Assembly: GCA_009833045.1 (NCBI GenBank)
Contig: WUUP01000008.1
Span: forward strand, 62,001-126,000
Length of the DNA stretch: 64,000 nucleotides
Direction of reading: 5' to 3'
From: Saprospirales bacterium GYS_P2D
GTDB taxonomy: Bacteria > Bacteroidota > Bacteroidia > Chitinophagales > Saprospiraceae
Positions 1-9,143 of the stretch are shown piece after piece. The notes beneath the pieces are model-generated. The model was not told where the DNA came from, made no database searches, and saw nothing but the letters and a program-made list of their open reading frames with translations. The translations under genes were made by a program, and so were the position numbers. Each line of letters starts with the position of its first letter. Position 1 is the first letter of the stretch.

Positions 1-1
1 G

Positions 2-85
2 GCAATACCCCTACTTTTACCAGCATGCATCTGTGCTCTGATTGTGATGCTAATTCATGAGTTGGCTGTTCGTAAATTTCAGTAA
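2..85 (+). CDS. C-terminal tail of a probable membrane protein (partial)
   Basis: An open frame enters from the left edge and stops at a TAA at 83-85. The 27 visible residues are mostly hydrophobic (Ile/Leu/Val/Ala over about 20 positions) and end in a short basic tail, as expected for a last transmembrane helix. The start and most of the gene lie outside the window, so the family cannot be named. Another frame is open to position 60 but is less hydrophobic. This is an inference from composition only. Confidence 0.3.
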   Translation, partial: AIPLLLPACICALIVMLIHELAVRKFQ

Positions 86-159
86 ATCAATGATTTGTGA
101 AATTTAATTCTTCTGATAAATGTTCTGTTCAGTTGGTGTTTTGTGATTGTGAATAAAGC

Positions 160-561
160 TTAAATAAGCGATTTATGATCGTCTTGATTATCGATTTTGT
201 GGAGCATCAGAGCGGCTATTTGTTTTGCCTTTAGTATAGCTTGATTTGCCATGGGGCCATTATAGAATCGATCTATAGTCTCTTGCCATAGCATTAGCCA
301 TCTATCAAAATGGGCTTGAGTCATCTGATGCTTCTCGCTGAGACGTATATGAGCGAGCATAGGATTGCCCTGATAGACCGCCGTATGCATGAGTATGGAC
401 TCCCAGAAGTCACAGATCTTAGGCAGATGATGATCGAGATCCAGCTGTACGACCTCTGAGAAAAAGAAGCCAATCTCAGGATCTACCATCGCTACTCTGT
501 AAAATTCGGCGACAAGCCTATCAATATCCTGTCTCGAGCGGATGTCTGTGAGCGGGCTCAT
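160..561 (-). CDS. Group III truncated hemoglobin
   Basis: The protein has 133 residues, the normal size for a truncated (2-on-2) globin. It shows the group III pattern: an N-terminal DI-x5-DI-x3-V-x2-FY segment, a central FW-ES-x6-Y-x-G-N-P block around residues 50-67, and a conserved H-x5-H-F-x2-WL-x-LW segment around 77-91 containing the proximal histidine region. Such globins bind heme and are linked to oxygen or nitric-oxide chemistry in the cytoplasm; the ligand here is inferred. The ATG overlaps the stop of the upstream DinB-like gene by 4 bases, so the two are probably cotranscribed. Confidence 0.85.
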   Translation of the reverse strand: MSPLTDIRSRQDIDRLVAEFYRVAMVDPEIGFFFSEVVQLDLDHHLPKICDFWESILMHTAVYQGNPMLAHIRLSEKHQMTQAHFDRWLMLWQETIDRFYNGPMANQAILKAKQIAALMLHKIDNQDDHKSLI

Positions 562-1070
562 TTTTTACGAGCCTTACCATCAAGCATAGATATATAGCTG
601 CAGGGATAGCCTGCCGCTCGTCTCCAGGATAGGATCTGGCCGATATGTGTCAGGCTATCCGACAAAGGACCATTGATGAAATACCAAATAGGATAGTAGG
701 TGTCATTGCGTCGGAGATGGAGTACGGATCTGCTCACCTCCTCATCGCTCATCTGGACGAGCTGTGACTGCAGCTGATAGCATAGCTCGTCGGTCGCTGT
801 CCGATAGGCAGACAGAGAGTTGATAGATTTGTCATATTTGGCCCTGAGCCCGACACTCCGAGAGATCCACCATAGGAGCTCGTAGATATGTCGATATACC
901 TCTATCATGCTCATCACGTCCGGAGCTATCTGATAGTCGGCGAGATGATCAGGCAGCTCTGCAGTAGCATGCGCATATCTGAATCCGATACCCTCCAGCA
1001 TTCTGATCATGACATTTTTAGCATCCCAGTGGGTAGGAGGAGCGGGTACATTCTCATAGTGCATATGCAT
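558..1070 (-). CDS. DinB-superfamily-like protein
   Basis: The protein has 170 residues, predicted mainly helical. The C-terminal block N-G-P-L-S-D-S-L-T-H-I-G-Q-I-x2-WRR-x-A-G (about residues 133-153) is the signature of a DinB-like four-helix family common in Bacteroidota. DinB-family proteins often bind a metal through histidines and some are thiol-dependent enzymes; the role here is unknown. A second in-frame ATG two codons downstream is an equally possible start. It lies just upstream of the globin gene and overlaps it by 4 bases, which suggests an operon. Confidence 0.7.
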   Translation of the reverse strand: MHMHYENVPAPPTHWDAKNVMIRMLEGIGFRYAHATAELPDHLADYQIAPDVMSMIEVYRHIYELLWWISRSVGLRAKYDKSINSLSAYRTATDELCYQLQSQLVQMSDEEVSRSVLHLRRNDTYYPIWYFINGPLSDSLTHIGQILSWRRAAGYPCSYISMLDGKARKK

Positions 1071-1208
1071 GGAGCCTTTTGATCAATAGACTAAAAGTCT
1101 AAAGATCCATTAACATTTGAGTCATTAGCTATTAATTTTTTGTCAATTACTGAGATGCATTCGTCCATCTTATTTCGTCAGATTACTTTCATTACACAAT
1201 TTTGCATC

Positions 1209-3665
1209 ATGAGGTCAATACTATTACTATGTGTGCTGATATTCAGCAGTCTCTCTTTATGCGCTCAGCTCAGCGGTAAGGTCACCGATCGAGCGGGAGA
1301 GCCACTACCATATGTCAGTATCTATATCGCAGGTGCCTCTCAGGGTACCACGACTAATGCTGAGGGACGGTACGAATTGCGGCTTCCTCCAGGAGACTAT
1401 GAGGTGGTATACCAATTCATAGGCTATGAGACGCACCGGTACAGCTACGATGGAGGTGTAGCGGTTTATGATGTGGTTTTGGATGCACAGGCATTAGTCT
1501 TGGATGAAGTAGTAGTGGCCGCAGATGCCGAAGATCCAGCCTATAGGGTCATCCGAGCTGCCATCGCACAGCGGGAGTATCATCGATCGCAGATAGCTGC
1601 CTATAGCTGTGATGTATATGTCAAGGGATTCAACAAGATGCTCGACGCTCCCGAAAAAATAATGGGTGTAGAAGTCGGCGATCTCGAGGGCGCCCTCGAC
1701 TCTAATCGACAGGGCATCGTCTATCTATCGGAGTCCGTCTCGCAGCTCCACTATAGGGCGCCAGATGAGTATAAAGAAGTCGTCATATCCTCCAAACTCA
1801 GTGGAGATGATCAAGGATACAGCTTTAACAGTGCCAGCGATATGCACTTCAATATCTATGATGAGACAATGGATCTGAGTCGTCAGATACTATCTCCCAT
1901 CGCTGATAATGCGCTGCGGTACTACCGATATCAGCTCGAGGGCACCTACTATGAGGAGGGGCGTCTCATCAATAAAATAAAGGTCATCCCCAAGCGAGAT
2001 AGCGATCCAGTATTCTCAGGGATGATATACATCATCGAGGATCAGTGGAATGTGCACTCATTTGACCTCCTCGTGACTAAGCAGGCCTCGCAGCTCTATT
2101 TCTTGGATACTTTAGTGTTCAATCAGGTCTTCGTGCCGGTAGATGAAGAGCGATGGGCTTTGTTTAACAATACTATTTCTTTCAAGTTTGGAGCTTTGGG
2201 GTTTATCGTCGGTGGCAATTTCACAGCGGTGTATAGCAACTATGACTTGGAGCCAAGCTTTGAGAAAGGCTTCTTCAATAGTCAGACACATATCGTCACT
2301 GCCGAGTCAAACGAAAAAGATTCCAGCTATTGGGAGAGTATACGTCCTGTACCTCTCACCTCAGAGGAGCGTATCGACTATGTCAAAAAAGACAGCATCT
2401 ATGAGGTGCGTAATAGTCCAGCCTTTAAAGACTCTGTCGATCGTGAGAATAATCGCTTTGAGATCGGGGATATCGTCGGTGGCTATGACTATCAAAATAG
2501 CTCTACGCATAGCTACTGGGAGATATCATCTCTGCTCAATAGCGTAAGCTATAACACGGTCCAAGGGTTGGCTGCCGAAGTGGACTTCAACTGGAGAAAA
2601 TACTTCGATGAAGAGGAGACTCGTCGCTTACTCTGGTATAGTCGAGTCGGTTATGGATTCGCTGAGAAAAAATGGAGAGCAAGTGGAGAGCTACTTTATC
2701 GGCCAGATAGATTGACCTCGAGTCAATATGGTATCTATGGAGGGAGTGCTATACATCAGTACAATCGGGAAGAGCCTATATCTACGACGATGAATATGGT
2801 TTATACGCTATTAGCAGAGAAAAATTTTGCGAAGTACTACGATCGCTCATATGCAGGAGCGAGCTGGCGTACGGATCTGGCACCCGGTGTCGTCCTGAAG
2901 AGTAATGTGACCTGGGAGCAGCGAAATCCATTAGTCAATAACACAGACTGGACGATCATCAAGTATGATGATAGAGAATTTAGCTCCAATGATCCTCAGT
3001 TTCCTGATCAGTTTGATGATCCATTTGATGTACATCAGGCATTTTTAGTGGATCTCAATGCCAGCTTTAGGATTGGCCAGACGTATACCATGTTTCCCGA
3101 TCGCAGATATAGTAATGGCTACGATGGGCCCTTGATCCAGCTGTCCTATCGAGGTGCTTTCAGGACTTTGGGAGGCGACGTCAGCTATCAGAAGATCGCT
3201 GGATCCATCAGCCAGGGACTGACACTTGGGGTCTTCGGAGACTTTGAGTATTATGTCAATGGTGGCGTGTTTTTAGATCGAGGGAGGATGGAGTTCATGG
3301 ATTATAGACATTTCTTAGGCACAGAGATACTATATACCGACGCATCTGAGTATGGACGGAGATTTTTGTTCTTACCCTATTACTCACATAGTGCTGATGA
3401 GCACTATCTACAGGCACATGTACAGCATGATTTTAATGGCTGGATCATGGATAAGATTCCGCTGATGCGAAAGCTGGGTTTCTCGCTGGTCACTGGAGCG
3501 AAGTATCTCAAGTCGGATGATCGTCCGAGCTATGCGGAGTTTCATGTTGGATTGGACAATATTGGCTGGGATTTCTTCAGACTCTTCAGAGTAGATGCTG
3601 TCATGTCACTCTCAGAGGGTCGTACGGACTGGGGAGCAAGGATAGCTATAGGCTTAAGTGATTAG
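1209..3665 (+). CDS. DUF5686 / carboxypeptidase-like regulatory domain outer-membrane protein
   Basis: The protein has 818 residues from ATG 1209. That start gives a clean signal peptide (basic residue, Leu-rich core, C-A-Q cleavage region); an upstream TTG in frame at 1140 would add 23 residues in front of the signal and is unlikely. Residues about 22-105 are a CarboxypepD_reg-like beta-sandwich (G-K-V-T-D-x3-E-P-L-P-Y-V-S-I, then G-T-T-T-N-x-E-G-R-Y). The rest matches the DUF5686 pattern, beginning with the A-Y-R-V-I-R-x-A-I segment and ending in a long region of alternating hydrophobic and aromatic strands typical of an outer-membrane barrel. Function is unknown; similar proteins sit in the outer membrane with TonB-linked systems. 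Confidence 0.85.
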   Translation: MRSILLLCVLIFSSLSLCAQLSGKVTDRAGEPLPYVSIYIAGASQGTTTNAEGRYELRLPPGDYEVVYQFIGYETHRYSYDGGVAVYDVVLDAQALVLDEVVVAADAEDPAYRVIRAAIAQREYHRSQIAAYSCDVYVKGFNKMLDAPEKIMGVEVGDLEGALDSNRQGIVYLSESVSQLHYRAPDEYKEVVISSKLSGDDQGYSFNSASDMHFNIYDETMDLSRQILSPIADNALRYYRYQLEGTYYEEGRLINKIKVIPKRDSDPVFSGMIYIIEDQWNVHSFDLLVTKQASQLYFLDTLVFNQVFVPVDEERWALFNNTISFKFGALGFIVGGNFTAVYSNYDLEPSFEKGFFNSQTHIVTAESNEKDSSYWESIRPVPLTSEERIDYVKKDSIYEVRNSPAFKDSVDRENNRFEIGDIVGGYDYQNSSTHSYWEISSLLNSVSYNTVQGLAAEVDFNWRKYFDEEETRRLLWYSRVGYGFAEKKWRASGELLYRPDRLTSSQYGIYGGSAIHQYNREEPISTTMNMVYTLLAEKNFAKYYDRSYAGASWRTDLAPGVVLKSNVTWEQRNPLVNNTDWTIIKYDDREFSSNDPQFPDQFDDPFDVHQAFLVDLNASFRIGQTYTMFPDRRYSNGYDGPLIQLSYRGAFRTLGGDVSYQKIAGSISQGLTLGVFGDFEYYVNGGVFLDRGRMEFMDYRHFLGTEILYTDASEYGRRFLFLPYYSHSADEHYLQAHVQHDFNGWIMDKIPLMRKLGFSLVTGAKYLKSDDRPSYAEFHVGLDNIGWDFFRLFRVDAVMSLSEGRTDWGARIAIGLSD

Positions 3666-3816
3666 TAATCAGTAGCTTAGGGTAAATACGCATTTTTTTC
3701 ATAATACATTAAATACCCATAAGCACTTGCTTGGTTTGGAGCATTAATTTCTAACTTGAGGTCGTGAATGAAGAATTCACTGCCCATATCCCAGAACACC
3801 ACCAAAAAGAACCTAA

Positions 3817-6800
3817 ATGCTACACTTTACCAAGACCCTCTTGAGTATAGCTTTATTGCTATCACCATTATTCGTATCAGCTTATGACTGCTCCTATGCG
3901 ACTGAGATCAGTTGCGGAGACAATCTCTGGTATGGACCTACATCGACGAGCCATTTTGGGACGTCGGATTATGACTTTAGCGACTGCGGGACTAATCTCT
4001 CTTGGTCCTACAATGGAGGTGACCGCCTTTTTTACTTTGATGCAGGCGCATACCCTAAGACAGTGACCCTCACGCTTAATGGTCTCGATGGAGATCTGGA
4101 CTTATTAGTGTTTCAAGAATGTCGAAATGGCTATGGATCACCCGGCCTATCAGACTGTGTGGCTACCAGCCTCAAAGGTGGTACGGCTGAAGAGAAAGTG
4201 ACAATCTCCAATGCAGTAGGTGTATACTATGTGGTCGTAGATGCTTACTCTTCGTCGATTCGCAGTGGATTTGATCTGATCATGAGCTGTAGCAATACTA
4301 CTACGCCGAGCTATGGCTGCAGTAGCGCTCGACCTCTCAGATGTGGAGATAATCTCTGGGTCAATGCTCCGACCGTCAATCATTTTGACGGCAATGACTA
4401 TGATTTCTCTGGCTGCTTCTCTAATTCGTACTCTTTTTCCGGCAAGGATCATCTATATCGGATCGATCTGGGCACTACGCCTCAGAACGTGACTATAGAG
4501 ATGAGCGGACTGAGTGCTGATTTGGATATGTTCCTCTTTCGCCGATGCAATAGTGGCTATGGAGCGACTTTCTCTCAGTGTGTCGATCATAGCTATCGCT
4601 CATCTACCAGTAATGAAATAATAACACTCAACAACGCCAGCGGCACGTACTATCTGGTAGTGGACAATAATGATCCATGGTACAATAGTGGATACGAGCT
4701 TTCGATGTCTTGTAGCTCAGCGCAGACCTCATACGACTGCAGTCATGCTGTGCCACTGAGATGCGGTGATAATAAGTGGGTCAATGCTCCAAGTACCAAT
4801 CATTTTGGAGCTGGTGATTATGATTTTAGCAATTGCTTTAATCAGAACTATTCGTTTGAGGGCAAGGACCATCTTTATAAAATAGAGGCTGGATCGACTC
4901 CTGTTGATTTGAATATTAATTTGACTGGTCTCAGCGCTGATCTGGATATGTTTTTATTTAAAACATGTGCCAATCACTATGGAGAATATGTTTTAGAGTC
5001 TTGCCAAGCTTTCAGTTATAATAGCGGTTCTCGCAGTGAGTCAATCACTTTGCCAAATGCTACTGGGACTTATTATCTGGCCATTGATGGAAACTATCCT
5101 CAATACAATAGCGGCTACGAGATCTCACTATCTTGTGTATATCCGACTCCATCTTACGACTGTAGCGATGCTCGACCTCTATACTGTGGTGGTACTAAAT
5201 GGGTGCCAGCTCCAACATCTAATCATCTCAGCGGTAGTGACTATGACTTCAGTGGATGTGGAGGATATTCGTATACCTACAATGGGAAAGATCACCTCTA
5301 CAAAATCAGTGTGGGCAATCGCACAAAAGACATCGAGATCATACTCAACGGACTCAGTGCTGATATGGATATGTTTTTATTCAGTAGCTGTGAGAGTCAC
5401 TACGGTCAGAGCGTGCTCGGATCCTGTGTAGCTATAGCCAATAAGAGTGGCTCCTCCGCTGAGAAAATAGTACTGAACAATGCATCAGGAGATTACTATT
5501 TAGCCATAGACTCCTATAGTGCATCTGTATCGAGTGACTATGACATAGAGCTCAAATGCTCAGACCCTACGCCTACCTATGGATGTAGCTATGCCATAGA
5601 TCTATCATGTGGTAGCAGCAAGTGGATGTCAGCGCCAAGCTACAATCACTATGAAGGTAGCGACTACGATATGTCAGACTGTGGAGGTAGCTCATGGGGA
5701 GGCTACAAAGGAAAAGATCAACTATTCAAAATAAATGTGGGCAGTTCTCCACGAGATTTAAAAATTAAACTTTCAGGCCTCAGCGCTGATATGGACATGT
5801 TCTTATTCAGATCATGTGAAAATCACTATGGCAATCAAACTCTCGAAAACTGTGTAGGATACAGTATCAAATCGGGCAATAAGAGCGAACTCATAGAAGT
5901 ATCCAATGCATCAGGCATCTATTATCTCAGTGTAGATGGCTACAGCAGCTATGCGACGAGTGGATACGAGATAGAGGTAGAGTGTGATACCTATACTCCG
6001 CCGAGCTATGATTGCTACAATGTTGAGACTCTCACCTGCGGTGAGACTAAGTGGGCGCCTGCACCATCTACTAATAGCTTCAGCGGTAACGACTATGACT
6101 TCAGTGGATGCGGTAGTTCAGGGCACAGCTATACAGGCAAGGATGATATCTACAAAGTAAGAGTCGGTAGCTCTGCCCGTGATCTGACGATCATCATGAA
6201 TGGACTCAGTGATGATATGGATATCCTACTATTCAGAGCATGTACTGATCACTATGGTAATGAGGTGCTCGAGCAGTGCGTCGGGCGCAGTACTCGATCA
6301 GGTACGGCACAAGAAGAGATACATGTGGCCAATGCATCTGGAGACTACTATCTCGTAGTAGACGGTAAGACAGCTTGGGATGCGAGCGCCTATGACATCA
6401 TCGTCAGATGTGAGAATACACCTCCGCCAAGCACCGACTGCTCAGGTACTCCGATCAGCTGTGGTGACGTAGTCACAGCCAGTAATAGTGCTACCGATAG
6501 CCGTAGCTCAGATCGACTCAATCGTCATGACGAGTGTACATACGGTAGCGGATATGGTGGCCGTGAAGTGATATTCACCATGAATGGAGGCGCTACAGGT
6601 ATCCATCATGTAACTATCGACCTACACCGATTGTCTTATACGACAGACTTGGATTTATTCGTCTACAGAGACTGTACTGCCGACTATAATCAGTATAACA
6701 ATGACTGGGACTACTCTATGAATAATAATGTAGTCTGCAGCCAAAATCAAAATAGTAAAACAGAGAGTATATTTATCAATTTCATCGCTCCAGGCGAAGA

Positions 6801-9027
6801 TATATTCATCGTAGTGGATGCTCGTAGCACTAATAATGGGAATGCCATTAGCCAGTTTGAGCTGGCCGTATCATGTGGATCTGTCTGTGACAAGAGTAGT
6901 ACGACTATCGACTGTGGCGAGACGATCTCATCGACCACAGTAGGAGCTGGAAATCGTACCAGCTACTTCTCTTGTGATAGCGAAGCGAATAACTGGGGCC
7001 CAGAGAAAGTATATAAACTCGTCATCGAAGAGACTACAGATATCGAGATCAATCTCGATGTCAAAAGCAATGCTGATCTCAATCTTTACCTCAATTCATC
7101 ATGTGCTCCTACTGGATGTAAGGCTTATAGTAAATCTGGCGGTGCTGGTCAAGATGAGTCCATCACTCAGCGTCTATACAGAGGCACCTACTATATCACA
7201 GTAGAGGGCTATCAGGGAGATGCGGGTGCATTTGATCTGTCAGTATTAGGCTGTGGATGTGATATCGATGGGACATTAGCTTGCGATGAGTCGATCTCAG
7301 GGACTACAGTCAATGCGAGCAATACGATCAAAGAATTAAAAGGCTCATGCTTTGAGACGGCTTCTTATCCATTAGATTTGGATGGTGGTGATAGAGTGTA
7401 TGAGTTTACAGCAACAGAGACTGCAGACTATACATTTGGACTTACTGGTCTTAGTGACAATCTTGATTTATTCGCAGTATCAGATTGTGATGATACAGAT
7501 GCTTGTCTGGGATTCTCCACTAAGACTGGAGATGAAGATGAGTCGCTCACTATATCTATAGAGGCTGGAGAGACAGTGTTGATAGTAGTAGATAGTCATA
7601 GGGAGAGCTGGGAGTCAGCATTCACCCTGAGTGTGAGCTGTACCCCTCCGATGGCCTGTATCGATGTCGAGCAGCGAGGAGATCAGTCAGTAGTGATCAC
7701 GCTACCTACTGTAGATACCAGCTGTGGAGCGGCTACAGTAGTAGTTTACGAGAAGGATGGAGATATAAGGATTGATACACTTTCTGATGCATTGAGTGTG
7801 ATGACAGATAGTAGCTACCTATTCATCCCTGAGACGAGTGCTGCAGAGCATGTCTATGAGATCTGCTATGAGATAGTGTGTGATACGGAGCCATTCGTAT
7901 GCTGTGAGACGGTGACTACCGATCCTGTACTGAGCTGTGGAGAGACATTCAGCGGTACGACAGAAGGGAAGACCAGTCAATTTGATGCGGATGATTTTGA
8001 CCTTTGCTATAGCTCATCATCGAGCTTTGATGGTCCAGACGACCTCATCAGATTTACTAAGGAAGATAGTAGTAGTATTCTGGAGATCACCATGTCTCAC
8101 GATCGATCTAATCTTTCACTTTTCATATTCGATGAAAATCTCATGCCAGCTAATATGAGCTGTAAAGGCCTTAATTTTAATGGCTCTAAGATCATTTCTA
8201 ATACGGCAACCAAAGGAGAAGTATGGACAGATGCTGATGATCTATTGCCAGCGGGCACATATTATGCTTTGATAGAGGGATTTGAGACCAGTATCTCGGC
8301 AGACTATACATTGAGTATATCTTGTAGAGCCTGTCCAGCAGTGACAGATACCTTAGTCTGTGGTGATGATATCTTTGGTGAGATCTTGGCAGCAGGATCT
8401 GAGATTTCCAGATATACTTATAGTGGTAGTGGTACAGTGGTAGCCTATTCGGCAGGTGAGGATGTATATGCATTAGATTTTGCTCAGGACGCAGCCGTGA
8501 CTATTTCCTTGACGGGAATGTCATCAGATCTGGATTTATTCTTAGTTCAGGATCTCTGTGATAGCATGTCTACCGTGGCGATGAGCATCACTGAGGGGGA
8601 TGAGCAGATCGTAGCGGTCGTAGATAGCGGCGACTACTATCTCGTAGTAGATGGATGGAATGGTGCTCATGGTAGCTATCAGCTGTCAATCACGGGCTGC
8701 GATGATCCAGGAGCTATCGCTCCACCACAGGCAGTAATCAGATCTGCTGAGTCTGCACTTAGTACTCGTATGGAGGTGACCGTTTCGCCTAATCCATTTG
8801 CTGATAGAGCGGTCATATCCATCCAGAGCATTACGGCCCAGCAAGCGCAGTTGCAGCTATTCACCGCAGATGGAGCTCTGCTACATGGACGACAGCTACA
8901 GCTGAATAAAGGAAGGAACAATGTCCAGATCAGTGGTACAGATATCAATCAGCATAGCGGACTCATCCTATATCGAGTAACCACAGGTGATGAGGCTATC
9001 CAAGGTCGTATGATCCGGGTGAATTAA
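3817..9027 (+). CDS. Giant secreted multi-PPC-module protein with T9SS sorting domain
   Basis: The protein has 1736 residues with an N-terminal signal peptide (about 1-22). It then carries at least ten PPC-like beta-sandwich modules of about 125-145 residues. Modules start near residues 24, 166, 307, 447, 588 and 731 (six close copies with Y-D/G-C-S, C-G-x-x-x-W and D-Y-D-F/M-S-x-C), then near 874, 1025 and 1148 and two further diverged copies. Each carries the L-x-G-L-S-x-D-x-D-x-x-L-F core and an A-S-G-x-Y-Y-L-x-V-D strand, with regularly placed cysteines suggesting disulfides. The last ~85 residues match a type A T9SS C-terminal sorting domain (V-S-P-N-P-F start, strand pattern, basic end). 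It is therefore probably exported through T9SS and attached to the cell surface or released. No catalytic domain is visible, so adhesion or a structural role is inferred. Confidence 0.9.
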   Translation: MLHFTKTLLSIALLLSPLFVSAYDCSYATEISCGDNLWYGPTSTSHFGTSDYDFSDCGTNLSWSYNGGDRLFYFDAGAYPKTVTLTLNGLDGDLDLLVFQECRNGYGSPGLSDCVATSLKGGTAEEKVTISNAVGVYYVVVDAYSSSIRSGFDLIMSCSNTTTPSYGCSSARPLRCGDNLWVNAPTVNHFDGNDYDFSGCFSNSYSFSGKDHLYRIDLGTTPQNVTIEMSGLSADLDMFLFRRCNSGYGATFSQCVDHSYRSSTSNEIITLNNASGTYYLVVDNNDPWYNSGYELSMSCSSAQTSYDCSHAVPLRCGDNKWVNAPSTNHFGAGDYDFSNCFNQNYSFEGKDHLYKIEAGSTPVDLNINLTGLSADLDMFLFKTCANHYGEYVLESCQAFSYNSGSRSESITLPNATGTYYLAIDGNYPQYNSGYEISLSCVYPTPSYDCSDARPLYCGGTKWVPAPTSNHLSGSDYDFSGCGGYSYTYNGKDHLYKISVGNRTKDIEIILNGLSADMDMFLFSSCESHYGQSVLGSCVAIANKSGSSAEKIVLNNASGDYYLAIDSYSASVSSDYDIELKCSDPTPTYGCSYAIDLSCGSSKWMSAPSYNHYEGSDYDMSDCGGSSWGGYKGKDQLFKINVGSSPRDLKIKLSGLSADMDMFLFRSCENHYGNQTLENCVGYSIKSGNKSELIEVSNASGIYYLSVDGYSSYATSGYEIEVECDTYTPPSYDCYNVETLTCGETKWAPAPSTNSFSGNDYDFSGCGSSGHSYTGKDDIYKVRVGSSARDLTIIMNGLSDDMDILLFRACTDHYGNEVLEQCVGRSTRSGTAQEEIHVANASGDYYLVVDGKTAWDASAYDIIVRCENTPPPSTDCSGTPISCGDVVTASNSATDSRSSDRLNRHDECTYGSGYGGREVIFTMNGGATGIHHVTIDLHRLSYTTDLDLFVYRDCTADYNQYNNDWDYSMNNNVVCSQNQNSKTESIFINFIAPGEDIFIVVDARSTNNGNAISQFELAVSCGSVCDKSSTTIDCGETISSTTVGAGNRTSYFSCDSEANNWGPEKVYKLVIEETTDIEINLDVKSNADLNLYLNSSCAPTGCKAYSKSGGAGQDESITQRLYRGTYYITVEGYQGDAGAFDLSVLGCGCDIDGTLACDESISGTTVNASNTIKELKGSCFETASYPLDLDGGDRVYEFTATETADYTFGLTGLSDNLDLFAVSDCDDTDACLGFSTKTGDEDESLTISIEAGETVLIVVDSHRESWESAFTLSVSCTPPMACIDVEQRGDQSVVITLPTVDTSCGAATVVVYEKDGDIRIDTLSDALSVMTDSSYLFIPETSAAEHVYEICYEIVCDTEPFVCCETVTTDPVLSCGETFSGTTEGKTSQFDADDFDLCYSSSSSFDGPDDLIRFTKEDSSSILEITMSHDRSNLSLFIFDENLMPANMSCKGLNFNGSKIISNTATKGEVWTDADDLLPAGTYYALIEGFETSISADYTLSISCRACPAVTDTLVCGDDIFGEILAAGSEISRYTYSGSGTVVAYSAGEDVYALDFAQDAAVTISLTGMSSDLDLFLVQDLCDSMSTVAMSITEGDEQIVAVVDSGDYYLVVDGWNGAHGSYQLSITGCDDPGAIAPPQAVIRSAESALSTRMEVTVSPNPFADRAVISIQSITAQQAQLQLFTADGALLHGRQLQLNKGRNNVQISGTDINQHSGLILYRVTTGDEAIQGRMIRVN

Positions 9028-9055
9028 GGAAAACATCTATTAATAAAGTTTATAC

Positions 9056-9097
9056 ACTGGCTGGTCATCTTAGTATGGTCAGCCAGTTTTGTTTTTT
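9056..9097 (+). terminator. Rho-independent terminator after the PPC-module protein
   Basis: ACTGGCTG at 9056-9063 pairs with CAGCCAGT at 9080-9087, followed by a T-rich run to 9097. It lies 29 bases after the stop codon. It also supports starting the next gene at 9144 rather than at the upstream in-frame GTG-like start inside this hairpin. Confidence 0.75.
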
Positions 9098-9126
9098 ATA
9101 TGTCGATATCCTTAGCTCATATCTCA

Positions 9127-9134
9127 TACTTTTG
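9127..9134 (+). promoter_or_regulatory. Candidate Bacteroidota -7 element for the helicase gene
   Basis: TACTTTTG matches the Bacteroidota -7 consensus TAnnTTTG exactly. No clear TTG lies 19-21 bases upstream, so the -33 part is weak. Only nine bases separate it from ATG 9144, implying a very short or absent leader. Confidence 0.35.
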
Positions 9135-9143
9135 CAGCTGCAT

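Noticed and set aside
888-1082. A 64-residue plus-strand frame opposite the DinB-like gene.
   Set aside because: It is antisense to a gene with a recognisable DinB-like signature.
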